From assembly GCF_029814825.1 (NCBI RefSeq), contig NZ_CP122379.1, positions 1,860,001-1,924,000 on the forward strand: a stretch of DNA of 64,000 nt, given 5' to 3'. The DNA comes from Aequorivita marisscotiae. Its GTDB lineage: Bacteria; Bacteroidota; Bacteroidia; Flavobacteriales; Flavobacteriaceae. Below are positions 1 through 11,300 of this stretch, piece after piece. How positions within the stretch are numbered: the first letter of the stretch is position 1; each line of letters starts with the position of its first letter. The position numbers and the translations under genes are program-made. Under the pieces are notes generated by a model. It was not told where the DNA came from. It made no database searches and saw only the letters and a list, made by a program, of their open reading frames with translations.

Positions 1-1061
1 ATTTTACATTAGAACCGTGGGATTGGAACTATTATGCCGAAATGGTGCGAAAAGAAAAATACGACTTAGATGAAAACCAAATAAAGCCTTATTTTGAATT
101 ACAAAATGTACTAGAAAAAGGGGTGTTCTATGCTGCGGAAAAACTGTATGGAATAACCTATAAGTCCAGAACCGATATTCCTACCTATCACGAAGATGTA
201 CGGGTTTATGAGTTGTTTGAAGAAAATGGCGAACCACTGGGACTTTTTTATGCCGATTACTTTGCTAGACCGAGCAAACGTGGCGGCGCTTGGATGAGTA
301 ATTTTGTTACACAATCAAAATTGTACAATAAAAAACCGGTAATTTATAATGTTTGTAACTATCCAAAACCAGCTGATGGCGAACCTGCGTTACTTACTTA
401 TGATGAAGTTGAAACCATGTTTCACGAGTTTGGGCACGCCCTTCACGGGTTTTTTGCAGCGCAGCAATACCCATCATTATCTGGAACGGCCGTAGCGCGC
501 GATTTTGTAGAATTTCCTTCGCAGTTTAATGAAAACTGGGCCCTGTATCCGGAAATTCTAAAAAACTACGCCCTTCACTATAAAACAGGCGAAGAAATTC
601 CGGAACAATTGATTGACAAAATAAAAGATGCGGGCACATTTAATCAAGGGTATAGTCTAACCGAAAACCTGGCGGCATCTAACCTGGATATGCAATGGCA
701 CACCATTTCTGCTGATAAGCAAATTGATGATGTAAATGCTTTTGAAGATGCTGCTTTAAATAAAACTAAACTTGATGTTGTTCATGCCGTACCGCCAAGA
801 TACCGCTCAACTTATTTCTCACATATTTTTGCGGGTGGTTATGCCGCAGGCTATTATTCGTATTCGTGGACAGAAATGTTGCATCACGATGCCTATAACT
901 GGTTTACAACCCACGGAGGTTTAACACGCGAAAATGGCCAGCGTTTTAGAGACATGGTTCTTTCTAGAGGAAATACATTAAATCTTGAAAAAATGTATAA
1001 AGATTGGCGTGGTAGTGACCCAAAAATTGAGCCTATGTTACAGGCTCGCGGGTTGAAATAA
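1..1061 (+). CDS. dcp: M3 family metallopeptidase (peptidyl-dipeptidase Dcp-like), 5' truncated by window edge
   Basis: Zinc oligopeptidase of family M3 that trims dipeptides or short peptides from peptide C-termini. The open frame runs in from base 3 (FTLEPWDWNYYAEM...), so the first ATG at 42 is internal and the N-terminal part lies outside the window. The HEFGH zinc motif is encoded at about 423-437, and a downstream FVEFPSQF segment supplies the usual third (Glu) ligand. The C-terminal half is complete and has the family-typical YSYSWTEMLHHDAY segment. It converges on an S46 peptidase gene, with a strong hairpin between them. Family M3 is certain; the choice between Dcp and an OpdA/PrlC type is inferred from overall resemblance. 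Confidence 0.9.
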   Translation, partial: FTLEPWDWNYYAEMVRKEKYDLDENQIKPYFELQNVLEKGVFYAAEKLYGITYKSRTDIPTYHEDVRVYELFEENGEPLGLFYADYFARPSKRGGAWMSNFVTQSKLYNKKPVIYNVCNYPKPADGEPALLTYDEVETMFHEFGHALHGFFAAQQYPSLSGTAVARDFVEFPSQFNENWALYPEILKNYALHYKTGEEIPEQLIDKIKDAGTFNQGYSLTENLAASNLDMQWHTISADKQIDDVNAFEDAALNKTKLDVVHAVPPRYRSTYFSHIFAGGYAAGYYSYSWTEMLHHDAYNWFTTHGGLTRENGQRFRDMVLSRGNTLNLEKMYKDWRGSDPKIEPMLQARGLK

Positions 1062-1072
1062 CAAAAAAAGAA

Positions 1073-1121
1073 AACCACTAATCCACGAATAGTCTTTACA
1101 ATTATTCGTGGATTAGTGGTT
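1073..1121. terminator. 19-bp perfect hairpin between convergent genes (bidirectional terminator or repeat element)
   Basis: The left arm 1073-1091 (AACCACTAATCCACGAATA) pairs perfectly with 1103-1121 around an 11-nt loop. It is flanked by an A-run on the left, which is a T-run on the minus strand. It sits between the stop codons of the M3 and S46 peptidase genes, so it can terminate both. The arm sequence looks like a dispersed Bacteroidota palindrome rather than a GC-rich classical terminator. Confidence 0.7.
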
Positions 1122-1128
1122 AATACTG

Positions 1129-3297
1129 TTACTTCTTCTTTTTAGAATTTTTCTTATCCTTCTTTGGGTGTACCAATTTCATCTCTTCAATTAAATTGGT
1201 GGCGCCTGCGTATTTATCTACTATAAAAAGTACGTATCGAATATCTACCATAATGTTGCGCGATAGGGCAGGGTCATAATAAAAATCGCTCATTGTACCT
1301 TCCCAAACGCGGTCAAAATTTAGACCTATTAAATTTCCGTGTGCATCAATAGCTGGGCTACCGCTATTGCCACCCGTTGTATGATTGGTTCCAATAAAGT
1401 TAACGGCCATCTTGCCGTTTTCGCCATACTGGCCGTAGTCTTTCGCTTCAAAAAGATCGATAAGCTTTTGCGGCACATCAAATTCATAATCGCCAGGTAC
1501 GTATTTTTGAATTACTCCTTCCAAATGCGTTACAGGCTCGTAATACACGGCATCTGCGGGAGAGTAACCCGCCACTTTTCCATAGGTTACTCGCAAGGTA
1601 CTGTTGGCATTGGGAAAGATGCGTGCGTCCTTTGGACTTAGTTCAAGCAAGGCTTTCATATAATCACGCTGCAACCCTGAAATTTTTAAATCTAATTCTT
1701 CGTATTTCGGGGCAACTTTTTCAAAATAAGCATCTGCCATTTCTGCTACTATTTTAAAACCTGGGTCATTATTCAACTTTGCTAAAACTGTTTCAGCATC
1801 GCCTGCTAACAGCTCTTTAACCGAGGTGTAATCTACCAAAGCAGAGTTGGTATAAACGTTATTTGTTAGTTGTTGTGCGTTTAAATTTTTAAATGAAGCT
1901 GGTAAAAAGTGATCTGCAACCCCTTCAGCGTAGAGCGCAATTAATGCTTCAAACACTTCTTTGTCTACTTGCTGGTTGTAATCTTTGTAATGACTTTCAA
2001 GTCTTTCAACCATATTGTTTCTTCTATCTATAAAGGACTGTTCGCCTCGGTTTTCAAAAACTTGTTTTAGCTGATAGGCTTGATAGGCCGTACGCAGTAA
2101 TTCTACATTTCGTAATACAGTTTCAAGAAAATATTCACGTGCTAACGTATATGGTTCAATTTCGGTGTAGTAGGCCTCAAATTTTGGTAAAAGTTGACCG
2201 TATTCCTGTTGTTTCCCTTTTTTGTTAATCTGTTCTTTCAGTTCCCTTTCCTGTTGTTTTTTAATGCCAACTGCATCAGATTTTTTAAGTCCTAATGTTT
2301 CGCCTTTCCACTTTTTCCAGTAATTGGCAATTCGGGCGAATTTAGAAGCATATTGAATTTTTATCTGCGGATCGGCGCGCATGTATTTATCCTGAATGGC
2401 TAAAGCCGCATCGCGAATGGCAATTCGAGCTGGGTTTACAGTATTTATAACTTGTTCTATAGCGATTGAGGGTAAATACTCATCGGTAGTTCCTGGATAG
2501 CCAAAGACCAAAGTAAAATCGTTTTCCGCCACCCCATCTAACGAAATAGGAAGAAAGTGTTTTGGAGTGTAAGGCACGTTGTTTTCTGAATATTCTGCGG
2601 GACGGTTGTTTTGGTCGGCATAAATTCTAAAAAGTGAAAAATCGCCAGTGTGCCGAGGCCAGATCCAGTTATCGGTATCGCTCCCGAATTTTCCGATAGA
2701 AGAAGGTGGAGCCCCCACCAAACGAATATCCTTAAAAGTTTCAACTACAAAAAGCATGTATTGGTTGCCTTCGTAAAAGGTGCGTACCCGATTTTCTTGC
2801 CAAGCTTCTTTTGGATAATTTTGTACAGTTGCCGCAATATTTTCTTCAATTTTTTTCTGTTTGTCACCTTCGCTCATTGCGTCTAAAACGCCCGTCATTA
2901 TTTGAGGAGTAACATCTTCAATTTTTACAATGAATGTAGCCGTAACGCCCGGATTGGGTAATTCATCCTTCAAACTCATTGCCCAAAACCCATCTTCTAA
3001 ATAATCATTTTCTAACGATGAGTGACTTTGAATTTGCGAATATCCACAATGGTGATTGGTAAGTAAAAGCCCTTTGTTGCTAATAACTTCGGAAGTACAG
3101 CCTCCATTAAAATGAGGTACGGCGTCTTTTAAACTGGCATTATTTACATCGTAAATATCGGCTGCAGTCATTTTCATGCCGAGGTTGGTCATTTCAGTTT
3201 CATTCATTCCTTCCAAAAGTGAAGGAATCCACATGCCACCTTGTTGTGCGAAAAGTGGAACCGATAAAAAGATAAATAGTAGACGAAATAATTTCAT
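1129..3297 (-). CDS. S46 family dipeptidyl-peptidase, DPP11-like
   Basis: Exported serine exopeptidase of family S46 (DPP7/DPP11), which releases dipeptides from extracellular or periplasmic peptides. It is 722 aa, the usual family length, with a signal peptide ending near residues 17-18 (LFAQQ). The chymotrypsin-fold triad is readable: His83 in TNHHCGY, Asp219 in RHTGDFSLF and Ser645 in GGNSGSP. Eighteen residues after the serine is Arg663 (NFDRVWEG). In characterised DPP11 the S1 arginine sits 18 residues after the catalytic serine and confers Asp/Glu preference, so DPP11-type specificity is inferred. The C-terminus is an unusually lysine-rich tail. The gene is alone, facing the M3 peptidase. 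Confidence 0.93.
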   Translation of the reverse strand: MKLFRLLFIFLSVPLFAQQGGMWIPSLLEGMNETEMTNLGMKMTAADIYDVNNASLKDAVPHFNGGCTSEVISNKGLLLTNHHCGYSQIQSHSSLENDYLEDGFWAMSLKDELPNPGVTATFIVKIEDVTPQIMTGVLDAMSEGDKQKKIEENIAATVQNYPKEAWQENRVRTFYEGNQYMLFVVETFKDIRLVGAPPSSIGKFGSDTDNWIWPRHTGDFSLFRIYADQNNRPAEYSENNVPYTPKHFLPISLDGVAENDFTLVFGYPGTTDEYLPSIAIEQVINTVNPARIAIRDAALAIQDKYMRADPQIKIQYASKFARIANYWKKWKGETLGLKKSDAVGIKKQQERELKEQINKKGKQQEYGQLLPKFEAYYTEIEPYTLAREYFLETVLRNVELLRTAYQAYQLKQVFENRGEQSFIDRRNNMVERLESHYKDYNQQVDKEVFEALIALYAEGVADHFLPASFKNLNAQQLTNNVYTNSALVDYTSVKELLAGDAETVLAKLNNDPGFKIVAEMADAYFEKVAPKYEELDLKISGLQRDYMKALLELSPKDARIFPNANSTLRVTYGKVAGYSPADAVYYEPVTHLEGVIQKYVPGDYEFDVPQKLIDLFEAKDYGQYGENGKMAVNFIGTNHTTGGNSGSPAIDAHGNLIGLNFDRVWEGTMSDFYYDPALSRNIMVDIRYVLFIVDKYAGATNLIEEMKLVHPKKDKKNSKKKK

Positions 3298-3435
3298 AAT
3301 AATTGCTTTTTAAAATAATAGCGTGCAAGATAACAATACCCTATCAATTCTGGTAATTAAGCTATGTAAAGACTTCAAAAATTTGAAAATTTATTTAAAA
3401 TAGAAAACTTCACTTTTAAAATTCAGCTTCAGAAT

Positions 3436-3650
3436 CATTGTTGTCCGATAAAAGTAATGACTAACTCTGGAAAACCCCATATTATATGTAGTCCCTATGG
3501 GACTAGGAATTGACGGGGCTCTATTTTTTTACCCATATTTAATGCCTAACGGCATACTGCTCCAGCTGGGCAAAATATTGGTAATCAAGAGATCGCACCT
3601 AAACAAATGTCCCGTAGGGGAAAAACATGATTTTTAATCGGACAATACTG
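3436..3650 (+). mobile_element. MITE-like 215-bp element, copy A
   Basis: Non-coding element with imperfect terminal inverted repeats. The left end is CATTGTTGTCCGATAAAAG; the right end, read inward, is CAGTATTGTCCGATTAAAA. It is flanked by a 9-bp near-perfect direct repeat, CTTCAGAAT (3427-3435) and TTTCAGAAT (3651-3659), which looks like a target-site duplication. The interior has small palindromes (TAGTCCCTATGGGACTA, ATGCCTAACGGCAT). It is identical except for one base (T at 3498) to the inverted copy at 61567-61781. It carries no ORF, so it would need a transposase encoded elsewhere. It fills most of the gap between the S46 and GreA/B-like genes. Confidence 0.85.
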
Positions 3651-3697
3651 TTTCAGAATAGTTATAATCGTTTTTATAATGCGAATAGAACGTAAAT

Positions 3698-4201
3698 TTA
3701 TGTATATGAAATAGCTAAAATTTCGAGGGCTCTAGACTCGGTACCTAATTTAAAAGGCACAATTTCGCCAATTTTATGACCCGTTAAAGCCACCGCAATA
3801 GGTGCTACAAATGCAATTTTTCTATTTGCAATATTGGCTTCGTCTACGCCAACAATTTGAAAAGTTTGCGGCGAGGGAGATGTAGATATTTTATACGTTA
3901 CCGTGGCGCCAAATCGGACTTCGTCTTTTGGTTGGCTCGCAGGGTCTAGAATGCGGGCAGACGCAATCCGTTCGTTCAGTAAATCTAATTTTCCGTTTAT
4001 TACAGCTAATTCAATTCGGCGCTGTTGCTCGTTTACAGTTGTAAGTGTGGCGCGTTCGTCCTCTAAGTTTTTTCGTTCGCGCTGTAGCAATTCCATTCCG
4101 GTAGGTGTAACATAATTGGTAGCGCTTGTAGGTAAGGCCGCGCGTGGTGGAATAATAGGGGTCTCTTCCTGATCGCCCTCTTTTACAAAACCTCTGCTCA
4201 T
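3698..4201 (-). CDS. GreA/GreB-family transcription elongation factor
   Basis: 167-aa member of the Gre family, which enters the RNA polymerase secondary channel and stimulates cleavage of backtracked RNA. The N-terminus (MSRGFVKEGDQEE...PPRAALP) is the GreB-like form seen in Bacteroidota. Residues about 35-85 form the charged helical-hairpin (coiled-coil) region. Residues about 90-165 match the FKBP-like C-terminal domain, with the motif GHKIGEIVPFKL. Whether the acidic catalytic tip residues are conserved could not be established by eye, so anti-backtracking activity is inferred from family. It is monocistronic. Confidence 0.85.
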   Translation of the reverse strand: MSRGFVKEGDQEETPIIPPRAALPTSATNYVTPTGMELLQRERKNLEDERATLTTVNEQQRRIELAVINGKLDLLNERIASARILDPASQPKDEVRFGATVTYKISTSPSPQTFQIVGVDEANIANRKIAFVAPIAVALTGHKIGEIVPFKLGTESRALEILAISYT

Positions 4202-4359
4202 AGTTAACTAATTTTTGAGGTAAGATATAAATTCTGGCACGGCTTTACAATCAAGTTTTAATTGTACGGTAAATGTTGAAGAAATTTACCCTGAAATTTA
4301 AAAGCGAATTTTTAACTGCTATAGCTTACTATTCCTTCATTTTGTTTTGGTGTTTAAAA

Positions 4360-4860
4360 CTAAAAAAAAGGTTGAATCTCCTGTACGTGAAAAACGTATT
4401 TATCGTCTTCAAGAGCCCATGTTCCGTAGTAATTCATCAATAAGCCTTCGATGGGTTTTTTATAATAATTTTCTGGAGAAATATCGCCAAAATAGATATA
4501 GGCGCCATAACCATATTTTTCTGAAAAACAACCATTGGTAAGTCCGTCGTTTATGTTGTGAACAATTCCTGCATCAACCATTTCTAAATCTATAAATAAA
4601 CAGCCAGATTGGGTTTTTTCGTTATAATTATACACAAAGCCTCCTAAAGTAACCTTGCCTGTGTTTTGAAGGTTAGAAGGGTTATGGTGCTCAATTCCAG
4701 TAATTTTATGGTTTATTGCTAAAGTATCGCTTGCCTCAAATAAGGTAGAAGATATTTGGTTTTTCTGTGGCTGGTAAATAAGCGAAGTTCCTTTAACTGG
4801 ATTTGTAATGAAAACTATACTCAGAATAAGTGCGAGTTTTATTATTTTAAAGCGTTTCAT
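4360..4860 (-). CDS. Secreted hypothetical protein, 166 aa
   Basis: No family is recognised. The first 24 residues form a signal peptide (Lys/Arg start, hydrophobic LALILSIVFI, then GTS), so the product is probably exported. The mature part holds two cysteines (in SGCLF and NGCFS) that could form a disulfide, and is rich in Gly, Tyr and Asn. That suggests a small beta-rich domain. There is no lipobox and no T9SS tail. It is a single gene between the Gre-like gene and a 0.5-kb AT-rich spacer. An orphan or lineage-specific protein is the safest reading. Confidence 0.6.
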   Translation of the reverse strand: MKRFKIIKLALILSIVFITNPVKGTSLIYQPQKNQISSTLFEASDTLAINHKITGIEHHNPSNLQNTGKVTLGGFVYNYNEKTQSGCLFIDLEMVDAGIVHNINDGLTNGCFSEKYGYGAYIYFGDISPENYYKKPIEGLLMNYYGTWALEDDKYVFHVQEIQPFF

Positions 4861-5311
4861 AATTTAGATTTTTGCTTTGTATTTTATAGGAATAGAATAG
4901 GCTTCTGGCGTATTTAATTCGGTATGTGCGCGAGCAACAATGTTGTATTGTTGAAAACGTACAGTTAAAATGTATTTTAAGTTTTTTGCTTTTCTTGCAA
5001 TAAGTTTTTGCTTTTTTTAAAAACTTTACTATTTACTTATTAATTGAAAGCGTCTGCAGTTGGGGAGAAATACTGCAGGGTTTTGGAAAATTTTGAATGT
5101 ATTATAAAATGAATAATTTAATTTCCAATCTAACAAATATATAAAATGTGTAAATACGATAAATGCGATCGCTGTAAATAAATACTTACAAATTTCCTAG
5201 ATGTTGTTTAATTGAATTTAAATATTAATAACTATTTAATTTTTATTGAAGAATTAAAAATCTGACTAGATATAATTTGGATTGCTGCATTACTTATTTT
5301 TACAAATAAAA
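4861..5311. other. AT-rich intergenic spacer
   Basis: There is no convincing ORF or RNA gene here. It presumably holds the promoter of the minus-strand secreted protein that ends this spacer at 4860, but no clear TAnnTTTG element was found on the correct strand. A short palindrome-like CTGCAG pair (about 5053 and 5073) is the only other pattern noticed. Confidence 0.5.
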
Positions 5312-5341
5312 AAATCGCCCGAGAATTTTCTCGGGCGATTT
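5312..5341 (-). terminator. Rho-independent terminator of the M6 protease gene
   Basis: A GC-rich perfect stem (arms 5312-5324 and 5329-5341, AAATCGCCCGAGA) with a 4-nt loop. On the minus strand it is followed by a run of T residues. It lies 24 bp beyond the protease stop codon. Confidence 0.9.
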
Positions 5342-5365
5342 CCATTTCAATATTCAATTATAAAA

Positions 5366-8300
5366 CTACTCTTTTAAAAGGCGTTTGGTTATCTCGCCCT
5401 CTGTACCTCTTATTTTTACATAGTAGGAAGCAGCGGCAAGCTGGTCAACGTTTATTGTTTTTACATTGCCCATTGCACGAAGGTCTGCACTTTGTACCAA
5501 TCTACCTCTTAGATCGTAAATTTCCAGTTTCTCCAATTCCAATAACTTCGGATTGCCGATGTTCAGAATATTCTTGGCCGGTACCGGATACATCGTAATG
5601 CTTCCAAGGTCGTAGCTATTATCGCCAACCCCTAAGACACTTTCTACGATAAGTTCAAAATCACAAGTTGAAACATTTCCATATGCATCCTCTGCGGTAA
5701 ATGTAATGGTGTACGTACCATCAGAAAGCGGCGTTCCTGCTGCAGGAGATTGTGTTGTAATTGTAACTGGATCTGTACAGTTGTCAATTGCTGTAGCTTC
5801 ACCCGTTGCAAAATAATCTGGAAGGATATAGAATATATTTCCTGGTCCTGGATCTACTGTTTGGTCTGCAGGACACGTAATTACCGGTGCAAGGTTGTCT
5901 ACCACAGTAACCTCTGCTGTACAAGATGCAAGGTTGCCATTTACGTCAATTGTAAACACCTGAACCGTTACTGGCGCACCAATATCTGAACAATCAAAAT
6001 CGGTAATATCTACAGCTGAAGTAAAGATACCACAAGCATCGTCATTAGAAGCTATCACATCACTTGGGTCAAGAACGGCAGTACCATCCGCGCCCAGTTC
6101 TAGGGTAAAGTCCTGACACACTAATACCGGGCTTGTATTGTCTTCCACAGTTACCGTAGCGGTACAAGTTGACGTGTTTCCGTTTACATCGGTTACCGTT
6201 AATGTTACAATATTGTCACCAACATTTGAACAATCAAAAGTATCTATGTCGAGGTCGTAGCTCGCAATGCCACAGGCATCGGTGCTTCCGCCGTCAACAT
6301 CTATTCCTGCAATGGTTACAGTTCCTGTTGCATCGAGTACAACTGTAATATCTTGACATACTACCATTGGTGCAGTTACATCTTCAACAGTTACAATGGC
6401 AGTACAAGTTGAAGTATTTCCGTTTACATCAGTTACTGTTAAAATAACGTTGTTGTCGCCAACATCAGAACAGTCAAAAGTATCAACATCTATCGATAGG
6501 CTACCAATACCACACTGGTCTGTACTTCCTCCATCAACATCGGCTGCAGTAATAGTTGCATTACCAGCTGCATCAAGTTGGATAGTGATATTCTGACATA
6601 CTGCTACCGGAGCTTCATTATCCGTTACGGTAATAGTAAAACTGCAGGTGCTGGTGTTTCCATTTACATCGGTCGCGGTGAATTCAATGGTGTTTACGCC
6701 AACCGGGAAACTGCTTCCGCTTGGATCGCCCATTGTTTGGACGACGCTTGCAATGCCGCAATTATCGAAAGCCACCGGAGTAACAAAGGTTACCGTTGCA
6801 GCACAATCTCCCGCATCTGTGTTGGCGGTAATGTCTGCCGGGCAGATAATTGTTGGTGCAATGCTATCCTCAACGGTAACCGTTGTTGTACACGTTGATA
6901 TATTGCCGTTTACATCGGTTACGGTAAGTGTTACCGTATTCGGACCAACATCCGTGCAGGTAAACGTGGATTTGTCTATCGTGGTGCTCGCTATGCCACA
7001 GGCATCGGTGCTTCCGGCATCAATGTCGCCAACGGTAATACTTGCATTACCCGAAGCATCCAACTGAAGGGTGAACGGAGCAGCACAGTTTGCAACCGGC
7101 GCAACGTTATCTTCAACGGTGACCGTTGTTGTACAGGTTGAAACGTTGCCGTTTACATCGGTTACGGTGAGTGTTACCGTATTTGGTCCAACATCTGCGC
7201 AGGTAAATGCGTTCGGGGAAACTGACAGTGAAGCAATTCCACAGGCATCGGCAGACCCACCGTCAACGTCGGCGCCAGTAATTGTTACATTACCTGTGGC
7301 ATCCAATTGGGCGGTAAATGGTTGGCATACGGCAGTTGGTGCCACATTATCTTCAACAGTTACAACTGTTGTACAGGTTGAAATATTTCCGCTAGTATCG
7401 GTTACAGTGAGTGTTACTGTATTGACTCCCACGTCTGCACAACTAAAATTAGATTTATCTATAGTAGTTGTGGCAATACCGCAGTTATCGGTGCTTCCAT
7501 TTTCAATATCACCTACAACGATAGTTGCGTTTCCGGCTGCATCTAATTGTATAGTAAATGGCGCTGCACAGTTTGCTACAGGTAATTCGTTGTCTTCAAC
7601 TGTAATAGTAAAACTACAGCTTGAGGTATTACCAGCTGCATCCGTTGCCTCAAAAGTGTTTGTTGTTGTTCCTACCGGAAAAGTGCTACCGCTAGGTAAT
7701 CCTGCTGTTTGAGTAACTGCAATAGAAGAATTTGTATATAAGGTTACATTGTCTAAAGCAAACTTAGCAGGTCCTGTAAAGGTGTCGGGAGTATTTTGCC
7801 AAAAGCCAATACGAATTGTTTGACCGGCATAGGCAGAAAGGTCTGCAAATTCACTTACCCAAATATTATCAGAATCTATCGTTCCAGCGGGTAAAACTCT
7901 GGTTTTAAGTACTTGTAGTACTGTGTTTGTTGCATCTAGTATTTGAACTTGATAAGTTCTATCTGAACAACCACCACAGAAATTTAATAAGTCATAATCT
8001 ATATTTTCATCCCATCTTAAATCGGCAGTAGTTGCTCCAGCCGGGATAGAGATCTCTTGGTATAGCAATGATGTATCTGGTCCTGCTGAATCGAATCCAT
8101 TTCCGGCGAGCAGTCCTCCATCGGTTGGAGACGCTGGTGGGAAGAAGCCTCCTCCATTATTCGATGCACCAACAAAATAAGGAATAAAGGGATTTGTAAA
8201 ATCAATTACATTCCAGCCTGTAAAATTGCCTGTTTCAAAACTGCCATTTACAAGTATATCATTTAATGCACAGTTATCTGTAGCTGTTGGCATAACATAA

Positions 8301-11300
8301 GTAACAACCGAACTACAAAGACCCGGATCATTACTTACTGTAAAGTTTATGGGGCAGGTTAAAACCGGTCCTTCTGTATCGATTACGCTTACAGTAAAGC
8401 TACAGTTAGCTGTGTTTCCATTTGTATCTGTAACCATATAAGTTACCGTGGTTGTTCCTGTTGGGAAAAAATCTCCTGGATTATGCGAGGATGTTGTTAT
8501 GCTACCAGAGCAATTATCTACGCCTACTGGAGCAATCCACGTTACGGAAGCACCGCAAACACCAGGATCATTATTCACACTAATATTTCCAGGACATGTA
8601 ATGGTTGGAGGCGTGGTGTCATCAACTGTTACTGTATCTGTAGCACTGCCCGAGCATCCACCTGCATCCGTATAATTATAGGTGAGCGTGTGGATTCCAT
8701 TTCCTGCAGCCGCAGCATCAAATGTATAGGTTGTTCCATTTCCATCGTCTGTAACTCCGGGGCCGCTATATACACCGCCAACTGGAGTTCCGCCGCCTTG
8801 ACCAGTTAAGATTGCATTCGGACAAACTGGACTGGAGGGTGCTGTAAAGGTAACAATAGGGGAGGCATATATTGTAACGTTCTGTGTTGAACTATTTGCG
8901 CAGGCTCCAGTTGTTGTGTAGGTTACTGTATATGTCCCAAGAGTTGACGCAGAAACGTCAATCGTTCCTGTTGCTGCATTAATTGATAATCCAGCAGTAC
9001 TAGTAAAAGTTCCTCCAGCGACACCCGTAATTGTGGGAGTGGGATCTGCACCACTTACGCAATACGATCCGGCACTATAGTTAAACGACGCATCATCCAA
9101 CGTATTTATGGTAACGTTTTGAGTTGAACTATTTGCGCAGGCTCCAGTTGTTGTGTAGGTTACTGTATATGTTCCAGGCGTTGACGCAGAAACATCTATT
9201 GTTCCGGTTGCTGCATTAATCGATAATCCCGCAGTACTGGAAAATGCTCCTCCGGCTACACCTGTAATTGTGGGAGTGGGGTCTGCACCGTTTATGCAAT
9301 ATGAGCCAGCACTATAATTAAACGAAGCATCATCCAAGGTATTTATGGTAACTCCCACGTTAGAGCTATTGGGACAAGGTCCAACCGTTGTATAGGTAAC
9401 TGTGTATGCCCCAGGGGTTGATGTAGAAACATCAATAGTACCTGTAGCGGCATTAAGAGACAATCCGGCTCCAGCCGAGAAAGTTCCACCACCAAGTCCC
9501 GTAATTGTAGGTGTAGGATCAGGTTCACTTATACAATACGACCCTGCACTATAGTTAAACGAAGCATCGTCCAACGCATTTATGGTAACCCCCACACTAG
9601 AACTATTTGGGCAAGTTCCAGCCGTTGTATAGGTAACATTATAAGCCCCAGGTGTTGATGTAGAAACATCAATCGTTCCTGTTGCTGCATTAATCGATAA
9701 ACCGGCAGTACTAGTGAATGTTCCTCCGGCTAAACCCGTAATTGTTGGGGTGGGATCTGCAGCATTTACGCAATACGAGCCAGCACCATAGTTAAACGAA
9801 GCATCATCCAAAGCAAATACCTCTACATTGTCTGTTGCCGAAGAAGCACCTTGGGTATAAGTTAAAGTATGGGTTCCTACGCCTGCAGTGGTGGGATTAA
9901 AACTGTATGTAGAGCCATTTCCGTCATCGGAAACACCTGGGCCGCTATAAGTACCCCCGGCAGGAGCACCGCCACCGAGACCGGTTTGAACGCCTGCATT
10001 TATGCAAAGATCTGCGAGTGCCGTAAAAGTTACTCCCGCGGGTAATACTTCAACCGTATCGGAAGCACTATCGGCGCACGAACCAGCAAAGGAAAAAGTA
10101 TAAGTAAGGGTGTGAACTCCAACCCCGGCAGCGGCAGGATCAAAGCTGTACGTTGAACCATTTCCGTCATCGGTAACACCCGGCCCGCTATACGCACCAC
10201 CTACTGGTGTTCCTCCGCCAAGACCCGTTTGTACACCAGCATTAACACTAATATCTGGTAAGGCTGTAAAATCGGCAGCCGTAAAATAGTTAAACCCCAT
10301 TTTATTTGCAGCTTGTGCAACAATACCATAAACATTTGCAGAAGATTCATTACCGTTGTACGTTTTGGAATTTGGATTAGAAACGCAATTAAATATAGTG
10401 TTGTTTGAACTTCCAGGATATGGGTCGCCAGTATCGCCTCGATTAACATTATTATTTAGATTGTTCAATCCATCGGCTTGTTCAAGATTAACGCGATATC
10501 TAGCTGGGTTGGTGTTATCGCCTGTAGCTCTATCTATATGGTAAATACATATTCCTGACCCAGGTAAAAATGCATCCCAAATAAATTTTTGTCTGTTTTC
10601 AATTAAAAAATATTCAGTTCCAACCGCAGTATTTAACCGATAGGCTTCTGCCGAACTTTGCGAATAATCCATATTGTTAATAGTTCCGGATCCGGTGAGT
10701 AGGGTTGGGGTCATCCAGCCCATTTCGTCCTTACAATATACAGATGGATGTGCTGGCGTTCTGCCATTATTGTTCCAGGTTCCACCAGCCATTAAACACC
10801 AATTACCCAATCCTTCTGAACCTCCGTCGGCATCGTATAAATCGGGAAGACCTAATGCGTGCCCAAATTCATGGCACATTACACCAATATTTGTAATACT
10901 GGCAGGGCCGTATTTTTCTGCTTGGATTATATAATCATTAATTTGTTTACCATCGTAAGTAACCTGTAAACCGGCAGCAGCTAATACCCATCTATGCGAC
11001 CAAATATCGTCCGCATTGGCAGATTCTTCGGCTCCACGACCCGAATGAATTACCATTACTACATCAACATTATTATCATTATCTCCGTCATAATCTGCGA
11101 AATTAACGCCGGCAGCTTCAGCGGCATCTACGGCTTCACGAATAAGAGGTACCGCATTTAAAAAATTTCTTGCAACTAAACTACCAACACCGTAGGTTGC
11201 GCGATTATTTGCGGCAGTGTACCATCCTGAAACATCAGTATTAATGGTAAGATTTCCATAGGAAGCAGCTAAATAAAAGTCGCGAAAACTTCCTGTTTGG

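Noticed and set aside
7071..7712. A 213-codon plus-strand ORF and several others between 5.7 and 9 kb
   Set aside because: These are antisense shadows of the repeat-rich M6 protease; their periodic sequence mirrors the repeats.
8872..9808. Regular spacing reminiscent of a CRISPR or satellite array
   Set aside because: The period is about 240 bp and is coding in frame; there are no short repeats with unique spacers.
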